DNA from: Deltaproteobacteria bacterium
Lineage (GTDB): Bacteria; Desulfobacterota; Desulfobacteria; Desulfobacterales; ETH-SRB1
Direction of reading: 5' to 3'
Assembly (NCBI GenBank): GCA_019314185.1
Contig: JAFCZU010000096.1
Location: 1 to 9,270 of the forward strand
DNA length: 9,270 nucleotides
Each line of letters starts with the position of its first letter. The first letter of the stretch is position 1. Position numbers and translations under genes: made by a program. The notes under the pieces were generated by a model, which was given only the letters and a program-made list of their open reading frames with translations, searched no databases and had not been told where the DNA came from. Positions 1 to 5,957 of this stretch are shown in pieces.

Positions 1-1473
1 ATATACCTTCTTTGAGAGTTCTAAAATTTCTTTGACCTTTTCTTCATCTGTGTAAATCTTAACCTGGACTTTATCGACAATACCTCCAAAATCCTGATGG
101 TACTTGGCATGCATGACCGTGCCAAGGTGTTTGAGCAAAAATCCTTTTTCAACAGCGGCCTTGCCAACCCTGATCCACATAATGTTTCTCTGTCCGATAT
201 GCATTATACCCTGAACATAATTGACGAGATGATGTATCTGACGCTCTAATATCGGCTCAAAGTCCGACTGCATCTGCCTGCCGGCCACCTCAATCAGCAT
301 TGCAAAGGGAAGCTTATCCCCCTCTTTAATTTGATCAAGATCAGGTCCGATCATCTCAACCTTCCCATCTTCAACTTCGGACATATCTTTTGAAACGGTC
401 AGTTCGACTCCCATCGTTCTACCGCCCCCGCATTCAAAATAGAGATCATCCTTTCTGATACGCTCTCCCTCAAATGCAGGTCCGTAAGACATGGGGATGT
501 CTACTTTGCTGACAGCTATCTTCAACCCGCGAACTTCAATAGCTTTGGCCACAATCTTATCGTGGGGGATATTACTGACTACATGCTCGTACGTACAGAT
601 TCCTGTCGGAAGGACTTCAGGAATCGGTGTGTCAGCTATAGTAGGGAATCCCCAGTTGAGGCCACCTGCCGCATTAGCATACCACTCATCGGTTACGGTC
701 CCAAGCGGCATTGCAAAGGCAAATACCCTGTCTTTATTAAAACGAAGATTTCCCTTAAAATCTCCGGGCTTAATTCCGCCAAAGGACATGGCAACACGTG
801 TTGCAAATCCTATGGCAAACACGGTTGCCCTGTAACTTGGTCCAAAAGAGACCAGTCGGGTAGGCCAACCGATCTGAATGCCTTCTTGCACAAGTTGTTT
901 TGACATTGTTTTGCCTTCATGATCAGCGCACATGAATACATAAAGATTTTTTTCCTGAAGTTCTATTGCGATCTTTGCGGCTATCTCATTGGATGGAGCA
1001 GCTCCTAATATCGCGGCAAATCCGGGAGCGCTCCCATCAACAAATTCCACACCTCGTTTTCGCATGATAACATCATCGGCAGCTCCCAGCCATATGTTAT
1101 CGGGAAGCGGGTCTTCTGCATTTGTGTAAAAATCGGGTTGATCCAGATATAGTATTGCCTCAATGATTTCTTCTGCAAAATAGGTGGCCATGCCTGCTTC
1201 AAGCGCTGGAGCGAGGTAGGGAAGCCAGACTGTGTCACTTACGAGCGGGGGAACAAGTTTTTTGCACTTATCCAGCACTTGACGAACATCTCCCAATGTT
1301 TCTACCGGAATTCCAAGCATTCCGTAAATGATCGGAAGATAATACGTCGTATTCGGAAAGCCGATCTTTTGATCAGCCCCCCATTTTTTTAATGCTTTCT
1401 CGTATTTTTCCTCTGCTATCCCAACAATTTTATGGGCTCCACGAATGGCTGCTGAACAAATTATCTTAGACAC
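1..1473 (-). CDS. acsB: Acetyl-CoA synthase subunit AcsB (CO-methylating), 3'-truncated by window edge
   Basis: AcsB is the acetyl-CoA synthase subunit of the CODH/ACS complex. It joins a methyl group from the corrinoid protein, CO and CoA at a nickel-iron A-cluster in the cytoplasm. Reading the minus strand from a GTG at 1471-1473 gives 491 uninterrupted codons to the window edge. The N-terminus SKIICSAAIRGAHKIV is typical of bacterial AcsB. The segment AFEGERIRKDDLYFECGG at about residues 330-350 matches the family core. Bacterial AcsB is about 730 residues, against about 470 for archaeal CdhC. The long N-terminal, CODH-binding portion shows this is the bacterial type. The A-cluster cysteines would fall just beyond the window, so catalytic competence cannot be judged. 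A GAGG ribosome-binding-like motif lies 8 nt before the GTG. The gene follows acsD across a repeat-filled gap. The family call is near certain; the GTG start is well supported. Confidence 0.96.
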   Translation of the reverse strand, partial: MSKIICSAAIRGAHKIVGIAEEKYEKALKKWGADQKIGFPNTTYYLPIIYGMLGIPVETLGDVRQVLDKCKKLVPPLVSDTVWLPYLAPALEAGMATYFAEEIIEAILYLDQPDFYTNAEDPLPDNIWLGAADDVIMRKRGVEFVDGSAPGFAAILGAAPSNEIAAKIAIELQEKNLYVFMCADHEGKTMSKQLVQEGIQIGWPTRLVSFGPSYRATVFAIGFATRVAMSFGGIKPGDFKGNLRFNKDRVFAFAMPLGTVTDEWYANAAGGLNWGFPTIADTPIPEVLPTGICTYEHVVSNIPHDKIVAKAIEVRGLKIAVSKVDIPMSYGPAFEGERIRKDDLYFECGGGRTMGVELTVSKDMSEVEDGKVEMIGPDLDQIKEGDKLPFAMLIEVAGRQMQSDFEPILERQIHHLVNYVQGIMHIGQRNIMWIRVGKAAVEKGFLLKHLGTVMHAKYHQDFGGIVDKVQVKIYTDEEKVKEILELSKKVY

Positions 1474-1513
1474 TGTTTATCCCTCTCATAAAGTTAGCGC
1501 ACTTTCGGAAAAT

Positions 1514-1690
1514 AAGTGCCTAAAATGCCTAAAGTTATGGTACGCCTTTGACCTGCTAATTTATAATTCAAACTTGCCGGAATTACTTCTCCTTTGCGCA
1601 TTAACAACCGAAGAAATCTATATAATATGGTAGAATTCATTAACTTTAGGCACTTTAATATACTTTAGGCACTGTTTTTATAGGCACTTT
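1514..1690. repeat. Inverted-repeat element between acsD and acsB (AGTGCCTAAAGT family)
   Basis: On the minus strand, three copies related to AGTGCCTAAAG lie at about 1641-1690, directly after the acsD stop. An inverted partner carrying ACTTTAGGCA and TTTAGGCACTT lies at 1514-1540. The arms flank a roughly 90-nt A+T-rich core without a convincing gene. The segment 1631-1668 matches 2793-2830, upstream of acsD, at 34 of 38 positions in the same orientation. The element fills nearly all of the 225-nt gap and ends before the acsB ribosome binding site. Its identity is unknown. It could be a small non-autonomous mobile element, a REP-like transcript-folding element, or the remains of a decayed insertion. 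Confidence 0.7.
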
Positions 1691-1698
1691 TTATTTAT

Positions 1699-2649
1699 CT
1701 ATTTTCCAGTCATTAAATCTTGAATTGATTCTTTTACCAGCTTAATAGCTTCAGGATGCCTCATTACCAGAATGTCAGCTCCGGCAAGGAGCACACACTG
1801 AGCTGTCATGGCCTCCATCAATATGCCTCTCTTTTTCTGGTTTCCGAGAAGCGGAGCTTCTGTTTCAGTTACCTTTACCTCTTTTGTTTTCCACACCTCT
1901 TTTGCAAAATTGGCAATGATCGGAAACTGAAGTCTTTCGTCGTCCTGAATAAGTGCGGCCGTTCGGATTCGTTCTATTACGCTATAACAATACTCCAACC
2001 CGTATCCAAGAGCGCCGGTTGTCGGATCAATAATGATTTTGTTGTCAGGAACATTCAAGTTTCCCAAAAGAATATTGAGCTGTTTTGCCAGGTTTATGTC
2101 GATTGGCGTGCAAGCCATAACAGTATGTTTATAACCGATTGCCGTGGCTCCGATAGCCCGATAGTTACTTTCTCCCAGAGGCCCTATAATCAGATTTTTT
2201 CCCTCGCACACCTCGCAAACCGCCTTTAATACTTCGGTGTCCTTATCCGCATTTGAGGTTCCAAAAACAATCAAAGGAACATCCACTGCGTCGGAGACTT
2301 TTTTTGTAATCGCGGCGGCCTCGTCAGCCGGTGTGTCCTCAGCATTTGGATCTGTGCTGGCCAGTTGCAGCGCTATCATTTCAGCCCCATATGTATCGAC
2401 ACATTTTCGAGCCCATGCCACAGGATCGCCGGCAACATCGGCAAACGGTTCCAGCGCTGTATCTGGCCAATCTTCAGGCTCCTTGTCATACACCTCCATC
2501 GCTATTTTCGGAGGATGCGGCATAGCGCCTTCGAACAGATGAAACGGATAACACGACTCGCCACCTACGGTTATGGCATTCTCCTCACGTCCCAACGGAA
2601 TCTCTTTTATTTTTCCGGCATAAGCAACCTTTGGTATTTCTATGGTCAA
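1699..2649 (-). CDS. acsD: Corrinoid iron-sulfur protein small subunit AcsD (acetyl-CoA decarbonylase/synthase delta type)
   Basis: AcsD is the small subunit of the heterodimeric corrinoid iron-sulfur protein. With AcsC it carries the methyl group from methyl-tetrahydrofolate to acetyl-CoA synthase. The 316-residue product is close to the roughly 320 residues usual for bacterial AcsD. It reads as a TIM-barrel-like protein of the CdhD/AcsD family, with segments such as GAEMIALQLASTDPN, PLIVFGTSNADKD, IIGPLGESNYRAIGA and KIIIDPTTGALGYGLEY that fit the family. The start is a TTG preceded by GGGGAG with 9 nt spacing. An in-frame stop lies a few codons upstream and no ATG is available, so TTG is the best choice. 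The gene lies between metF and acsB in the same orientation. It is bounded on both sides by related repeat elements, which could allow its loss by recombination. AcsC is not in the window. Confidence 0.95.
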   Translation of the reverse strand: MTIEIPKVAYAGKIKEIPLGREENAITVGGESCYPFHLFEGAMPHPPKIAMEVYDKEPEDWPDTALEPFADVAGDPVAWARKCVDTYGAEMIALQLASTDPNAEDTPADEAAAITKKVSDAVDVPLIVFGTSNADKDTEVLKAVCEVCEGKNLIIGPLGESNYRAIGATAIGYKHTVMACTPIDINLAKQLNILLGNLNVPDNKIIIDPTTGALGYGLEYCYSVIERIRTAALIQDDERLQFPIIANFAKEVWKTKEVKVTETEAPLLGNQKKRGILMEAMTAQCVLLAGADILVMRHPEAIKLVKESIQDLMTGK

Positions 2650-2667
2650 TTTATATGTCTCCCCTTT

Positions 2668-2845
2668 AAGTTAAGTGAACTAAAGTGAGCTAAAGTTAAG
2701 GAAAGCGCTTGCCAGCGCTAACTAATTTTATATTATAAATAGCAAAATTTAAGAAACTCTATCTCATTTGTCGTTTGTTACTTTAAAATAGGCAGAATAC
2801 CTTAACTTCAGGCACTTTAATATACTTTAGCTCACTTTAGGCACT
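2668..2845. repeat. Inverted-repeat element between metF and acsD (AGTGCCTAAAGT family, second copy)
   Basis: On the minus strand the gap after metF begins with AAGTGCCTAAAGTGAGCTAA and a second AGTGCCT copy (2792-2845). It ends with the inverted form TTAACTTTAGCTCACTTTAG (within 2668-2701), just before the GGGGAG ribosome binding site of acsD. The core between the arms is A+T-rich and holds a short hairpin at 2704-2719. The arm at 2793-2830 is 34/38 identical to 1631-1668, so the two gaps around acsD carry copies of the same element. No open frame of note is seen in it. Confidence 0.7.
2704..2719. other. Short hairpin in the metF-acsD gap
   Basis: The sequence AGCGCTTGCCAGCGCT can fold into a 5-6 bp G+C-rich stem (AGCGC/GCGCT) with a small loop, standing out in an A+T-rich gap. 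In the direction of transcription it is followed by TTCCTTAAC rather than a run of T, so it is not a standard intrinsic terminator. It may be part of the folded structure of the surrounding inverted repeat. Confidence 0.45.
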
Positions 2846-2855
2846 TCACGCTTTA

Positions 2856-3785
2856 TTATCTCGGTCTCGGAAGCAGACCGGCCCTTTTCGTAATCTCCGG
2901 CACGGCGCTCTCCCATTCTATCGCCATGATATGCACACCGGCCACACCTTCTATTTCTCTTACCCTGTTAATAATATCTACACAAATGTTAATTCCCTCT
3001 TCCTGTACGTTCTTTTTGGCATCTTTAGCTCCCTTGAGGCGAGTTAGCACATGATCGGGAACATCCATGCCCGGTATATTGTTTTTCATGTATTTCGCCA
3101 TACCAATTGATTTTGGAGGTGTAACTCCGGCCAGGATGTAACATTTTTTATGTAGCCCAAGCTCTCTAACCGCTTTCATCCAGGCAGCAAATTTTTCGAT
3201 ATTATAAACAATCTGCGTCTGAATAAACTGAGCGCCGGCGGCAATTTTTTTTGCCAGGCGAAGAGCCCGAAACTCAAATGGATCTGCAAAAGGATTGGCC
3301 GCAGCGCCCAGAAAAAAGTCCGGCGCCGCTCCTTTGATTTTTTCTCCGCACTGAAAGATCTTTTCATCACGCATCATCTTAAGCATCTGCAAAAGCTGTA
3401 TAGAATCCATATCAAAGACACCGGCAGAATTCGGATGATTTCCGAATTTTTGATGATCTCCTGTAAGGCATAGTAAATTCTTCATTCCCAGGGCTGCAGC
3501 GCCGAGAAGATCGCTCTGAATGGAGATGCGATTTCTGTCTCTGCATGTCATTTGAACAACCGGTTCCAATCTTTCCTGCATCAACAAAACAGAGGAAGCA
3601 ACACTCGACATCCTTACAGTAGCAGCCTGGCAATCTGTAATGTTTACAGCATCAGCGCAGCCTGAAAGCAACTTCGCCTTTTTGCGGATAACTTCCGCAT
3701 CTGCATTTTTGGGGGGACCCAGTTCTGCTGTTACAGCAAACTGCCCGGATCCCAACACCTTTTCCAAATTACTCATTGAACTCAT
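2856..3785 (-). CDS. metF: 5,10-methylenetetrahydrofolate reductase MetF
   Basis: MetF reduces methylene-tetrahydrofolate to methyl-tetrahydrofolate, the last step of the methyl branch before transfer to the corrinoid protein. In the reverse (oxidative) direction it would oxidise methyl-THF. The 309-residue product has the usual length for a single-domain TIM-barrel MTHFR. Visible motifs are TAELGPP with Glu21, NITD ending at Asp51, MTCRDRN at 79-85 and LTGDHQ with Asp110, all in regions that form the folate/flavin site in the family. The start is the ATG at 3783-3785. It overlaps the metV stop as ATGA and follows GGAGG by 10 nt. A longer frame could begin at a non-ATG codon at 3842, but this would intrude deep into metV and lacks support. 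The overlap with metV indicates tight translational coupling. The pair probably forms a MetFV core that receives electrons through the Hdr/Mvh-like proteins. Confidence 0.95.
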   Translation of the reverse strand: MSSMSNLEKVLGSGQFAVTAELGPPKNADAEVIRKKAKLLSGCADAVNITDCQAATVRMSSVASSVLLMQERLEPVVQMTCRDRNRISIQSDLLGAAALGMKNLLCLTGDHQKFGNHPNSAGVFDMDSIQLLQMLKMMRDEKIFQCGEKIKGAAPDFFLGAAANPFADPFEFRALRLAKKIAAGAQFIQTQIVYNIEKFAAWMKAVRELGLHKKCYILAGVTPPKSIGMAKYMKNNIPGMDVPDHVLTRLKGAKDAKKNVQEEGINICVDIINRVREIEGVAGVHIMAIEWESAVPEITKRAGLLPRPR

Positions 3786-4450
3786 AGTTTTAGATCCTCC
3801 CTGACGATTTTTCTGGGGCCTCCGTGCAGACTGCTTGCCCAATCCTTCATGGGAAAGATTTCTTGCAGTTTGTCCAGTTGATTCAATCCCTTTAAGCGAT
3901 CATATATCAATTGCCAGACGCAGGCAATATCAGGATTAATTTCACACTGTCCGTTTTTCGATCCTCCGCATGGGCCGTTAAATAAACGCTTTGAACAGCG
4001 TGCAACAGGGCAGAGGCCGCCGGTCTTGTCAAGAATACAGTTTCCGCAGCCAGCGCACCGTTCCGACCATACCCCCTGTTCTTCGGAAACACCCATAAAA
4101 CTTGTATTTAAAGCCGGAAGAATAATGGTTTTCGGATACATGTCAGCCAGAAAATTCACTCCAACACCGCAGGCCATGGAAAGAACGGCATCATATTTGT
4201 TCACCTCATCTTTTAATTCTTCAATATATTCCGTATCGCATTGTCTGGCAAGAGTCTTTTCAGTTATTTCAATCGGTTCTCTCTCTTTTTTTCGATCGAT
4301 CCGAAGGATTGAGGCAAGGATTTCAACCTCTTTTTCTCCTCCGGCAGAACAAACCGTAACACATCCACCGCATCCAAGAATCAGGATATTTTTTATCCCT
4401 TTTAACATCTCAATGATTTCTTGAATCGGTTTTCTTTCTCCGATAATCAT
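3782..4450 (-). CDS. metV: MetV, methylenetetrahydrofolate reductase C-terminal (zinc-finger-like) partner protein
   Basis: MetV is the small cysteine-rich partner of MetF in acetogens and other Wood-Ljungdahl organisms. It is thought to stabilise or electronically connect MetF. The 222-residue product has an N-terminal Cys27-x2-Cys30-x3-Cys34 motif, single cysteines at 71 and 94, and a dense C-terminal cluster (Cys132, 135, 138, 147, 152, 161, 169). The cluster contains CAGCGNC and FNGPCGG, characteristic of the MTHFR C-terminal family. The start ATG follows AGGGGA by 8 nt. The stop overlaps the metF ATG by 4 nt. No transmembrane segment or signal peptide is visible. The family and pairing with MetF are clear. 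Whether the cysteines bind zinc or iron-sulfur clusters cannot be told from sequence alone. Confidence 0.93.
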   Translation of the reverse strand: MIIGERKPIQEIIEMLKGIKNILILGCGGCVTVCSAGGEKEVEILASILRIDRKKEREPIEITEKTLARQCDTEYIEELKDEVNKYDAVLSMACGVGVNFLADMYPKTIILPALNTSFMGVSEEQGVWSERCAGCGNCILDKTGGLCPVARCSKRLFNGPCGGSKNGQCEINPDIACVWQLIYDRLKGLNQLDKLQEIFPMKDWASSLHGGPRKIVREDLKL

Positions 4451-4477
4451 AATCTATTTCCCCTTTAACCTAAAATG

Positions 4478-4624
4478 AGCGATCAGCCATTAACTTTTAG
4501 CTATTAGTCAAACCATATCAAGATGTTTAAGTAAGTCGCCAGAGCCTGTTGGCGGAGGTGATTAATAAATATACGAATGCATACTTCATAAGAGCCAACG
4601 GCTAATTGCTAACAGCTAATCGCT
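4478..4624. repeat. Inverted-repeat element between short mvhD and metV (AGCGATTAGC family)
   Basis: The 173-nt gap is bounded by inverted arms: on the minus strand GCGATTAGCTGTTAGC at the stop-codon side (4600-4624) and GGCTGATCGCT at the metV side (within 4478-4509). The right arm touches the last base of the upstream TAA stop. The core contains a small stem CGCCA/TGGCG at 4537-4554. It also has a 20-codon frame beginning MKYAFVYLL that is too short to call as a gene. The arms are unrelated to those around acsD. The metV ribosome binding site lies just outside the element. Confidence 0.6.
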
Positions 4625-5043
4625 TAACGTAGGTTTAACGGACTTGGTCCTAACTTTTTTATCCGTTCAGTCATCTCTTTGGCTGCTTCAATAAATCCGC
4701 TATTTGGCTCACGGGAGATCATATACATCTCTATGCGTTCATGTTCAATATTCAGTTGGTCGAAAACAGTTTTTACGTAATCAACTCTTTTTTTTGCAAC
4801 CTGGCTCCCTCTTAGATTATGGCAGGTATCGTCTTTGCACCCGGCAACGTAAATTCCGTCTGCTCCTTGTTCAAAAGCTTTTAACAAACGGTTTATGCTG
4901 ATTCTGCCGCTGCATGACAGAATTTCCAGCCGCACATTTTCCGGAAACCCTAATCGAGGTAAGTTCCGTAAATCCTGGGAGCACGCATAGGCGGTATAAT
5001 GGCAGCAAAAAGCCACAATATCGGGTTCATTTTGATTAATCAT
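4624..5043 (-). CDS. mvhD: Short MvhD/FrhD-type iron-sulfur electron-transfer protein
   Basis: This 139-residue protein belongs to the methyl-viologen-reducing hydrogenase delta subunit family (MvhD). These small cytoplasmic iron-sulfur proteins pass electrons between HdrA and a partner oxidoreductase. It carries Cys13-Cys14, Cys21, Cys44 in SCSGRI, and Cys69/Cys74 in the family pattern GCxxxxCH. The first motif, CCHYTAYAC, differs from the usual CNWC(C/S)Y seen in the longer paralogue at 5938-6708. This suggests a different cluster environment or partner. Its position directly before metV/metF suggests it connects MetFV to the Hdr-like subunits. The start ATG at 5041-5043 is 12 nt from an AAGGA motif, which is long, and overlaps the stop of a three-codon frame. 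The family is confident; the exact partner is inferred from position. Confidence 0.88.
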   Translation of the reverse strand: MINQNEPDIVAFCCHYTAYACSQDLRNLPRLGFPENVRLEILSCSGRISINRLLKAFEQGADGIYVAGCKDDTCHNLRGSQVAKKRVDYVKTVFDQLNIEHERIEMYMISREPNSGFIEAAKEMTERIKKLGPSPLNLR

Positions 5044-5051
5044 ATTATCAT
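5040..5051 (-). promoter_or_regulatory. Three-codon leader frame overlapping the short mvhD start
   Basis: The sequence ATGATAATATGA encodes Met-Ile-Ile-stop, and its TGA overlaps the mvhD start ATG. The AAGGA motif upstream is spaced better for this first ATG (about 4 nt) than for the mvhD ATG (about 12 nt). Ribosomes could initiate here, terminate at once and restart on mvhD. This is a reading of spacing only. Confidence 0.25.
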
Positions 5052-5069
5052 GGTTTCCTTTAAACTATT

Positions 5070-5327
5070 CAGCCACAGATCTACGCTGATTATCACTGAT
5101 ATTTTTTCTTTTATTATCATATACAAATTTTATACTATTCAGGCACAGAGTGGCAAAGGCATAAAGGCGCATAGTTAGCTTGCCTAAAGTCATTGATTTT
5201 TGCCGGGCCTGCAAATCTCTATATGTTTTTATTTTTCTTTGTGCCACTGTGTCTTTGCCCCTCTGCGCCTGAACAGTTACTGTATTTAAACCTATCTGCG
5301 TTTATCTGTGTGAATCTGTGGCTGAAT
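5070..5327. repeat. Nested inverted-repeat block between hdrC-like gene and short mvhD
   Basis: Two nested pairs of arms fill this gap. The outer arms share the exact 11-mer CAGCCACAGAT (5070-5080 and inverted at 5314-5324) followed by imperfect ACGCTGAT/CACAGAT-type words. The inner arms (5137-5174 and inverted 5236-5273) share a TTCAGGC-CAGAG-GGCAAAG pattern with roughly 30 of 38 positions matching by eye. The single-stranded transcript could fold into a long imperfect hairpin. The centre (5175-5235) holds a coding-like fragment described separately. The outer arm enters the 3' end of the hdrC-like gene and supplies its stop codon. The other end stops just before the ribosome binding site of short mvhD. 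Confidence 0.75.
5176..5235 (-). pseudogene. Possible remnant of a four-helix-bundle (S23/23S rRNA intervening-sequence protein-like) gene
   Basis: In the centre of the nested repeat, the minus-strand frame beginning at a GTG (5245-5247) reads KIKTYRDLQARQKSMTLGKL. This resembles the N-terminus of the four-helix-bundle family (TIGR02436-type), whose members commonly begin with a K-I-K-(S/T)-Y-R-D-L-x-V-W-Q-K-(A/S)-M-x-L pattern. The similarity stops after about 20 residues, where the frame enters the inverted arm and continues to a stop at 5065. The full protein is about 110-130 residues, so at best an N-terminal stub is left. The expected V-W pair is replaced by A-R. The match is from memory of the family consensus and is short, so it remains tentative. 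Confidence 0.35.
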
Positions 5328-5910
5328 GGTTATGTTCTCTTGAAAGCAAAAATTCACATGAGGCAAACCGCTTCACGTCTTCAGATGTTTTCAGTTCAAT
5401 AGCCTTGGCAGGACATTCAGCCACACATATTCCGCACGCCACACATTTTACCGGCTCAATATAAGCAATTCCGCTCTCCATTTTCATGGAAGGCGCATCA
5501 AACGGGCATACCCTCACACAAGTCAGGCAGCCCACGCAGTGTTTCTCGTTTACAACTGCAAGCTTTCCCATTTCACTCAATGTTTGCGCATTCACATAGC
5601 CGTCTCGCAAGGCAAGGATTCTCAGTGCTTTGATCACATCGCTAAAGCTCACATCCTGCGGACACACAACCTTACAGGCTTGGCATCCTGTGCAATACCA
5701 GATCAAATCTGATGAAAGAAGGCGATTTTTCAGGCCAAGAATGATCATATGAAGTATTTTTCTTGGATCGAATTCAGGGATTACCTGGCTGACCGGACAT
5801 GTTCCGGTGCAGCTTCCACATGCATAACATTTTTTAACATGCTTACCTTCCGGAAGTTCCGCTACCTCAAATTTAAATCGAGGTTCTAACTCATTTCTGT
5901 CTATTGCCAT
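5302..5910 (-). CDS. HdrC-like protein with four [4Fe-4S] cluster motifs
   Basis: This 202-residue cytoplasmic protein combines an HdrC-like half and a ferredoxin half. The first half carries CxxCxxCxxxCP motifs at Cys28/31/34/38 and Cys73/76/79/83, separated by an amphipathic helical stretch as in heterodisulfide reductase subunit C. The second half carries two more motifs at Cys125/128/131/135 and Cys156/159/162/166. Canonical HdrC has only the first two clusters and usually partners HdrB, which is not visible here. The extra clusters suggest an electron wire between the HdrA-like and MvhD-like neighbours. The ATG lacks a clear ribosome binding site (GAGCAG only). The upstream mvhD-like frame is in phase and separated by one stop plus nine sense codons, so translation is probably coupled. 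The last residues (SATDSHR) and the stop are encoded by the outer repeat arm, so the C-terminus has probably been replaced or extended by the repeat. Confidence 0.9.
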   Translation of the reverse strand: MAIDRNELEPRFKFEVAELPEGKHVKKCYACGSCTGTCPVSQVIPEFDPRKILHMIILGLKNRLLSSDLIWYCTGCQACKVVCPQDVSFSDVIKALRILALRDGYVNAQTLSEMGKLAVVNEKHCVGCLTCVRVCPFDAPSMKMESGIAYIEPVKCVACGICVAECPAKAIELKTSEDVKRFASCEFLLSREHNHSATDSHR

Positions 5911-5916
5911 AATTTT

Positions 5917-5957
5917 CTGCTCGTTGCTGGTTGCTCGTTACTGGTTGCTCGTTGCTG
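5917..5957. repeat. 14-bp tandem repeat (about 3 copies) at the mvhD-like/hdrC-like junction
   Basis: On the minus strand the unit CAGCAACGAGCAAC is present 2.9 times: copies one and three have CAGCAAC, copy two has CAGTAAC. The array begins within the 3' end of the long mvhD-like gene, encodes its last residues (SATSNQ) and contains its TAA stop in copy two. It ends 6 nt before the hdrC-like ATG. The array makes up almost the entire junction between the two genes. Confidence 0.85.

Noticed and set aside
491..903. Plus-strand open frames opposite acsB (114 and 113 codons)
   Set aside because: They lie wholly antisense to an uninterrupted, clearly recognisable acsB frame and encode no familiar protein.
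1005..1238. 77-codon minus-strand frame inside acsB, which at first suggested a broken gene
   Set aside because: It is in a different frame. The acsB frame was read codon by codon from 1473 to 1 without a stop, so there is no frameshift.
1445..1633. 62-codon plus-strand frame across the acsB start and the repeat gap
   Set aside because: Overlaps the acsB start and repeat arms, no ribosome binding site, no family resemblance.
1756..2542. Plus-strand frames opposite acsD
   Set aside because: Antisense shadows of a well-supported gene, with no recognisable domains or ribosome binding sites.
3786..3842. Extended metF N-terminus from a non-ATG codon at 3842
   Set aside because: The added residues are basic and unlike MTHFR, overlap the end of metV, and the ATGA junction with a GGAGG site gives a far better start.
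4527..4589. 20-codon minus-strand frame starting MKYAFVYLL in the mvhD-metV gap, faintly like the start of GIY-YIG endonucleases
   Set aside because: Too short, ends in a stop before any diagnostic residue, and the resemblance could be chance. It was considered because the neighbouring gap holds another possible gene stub.
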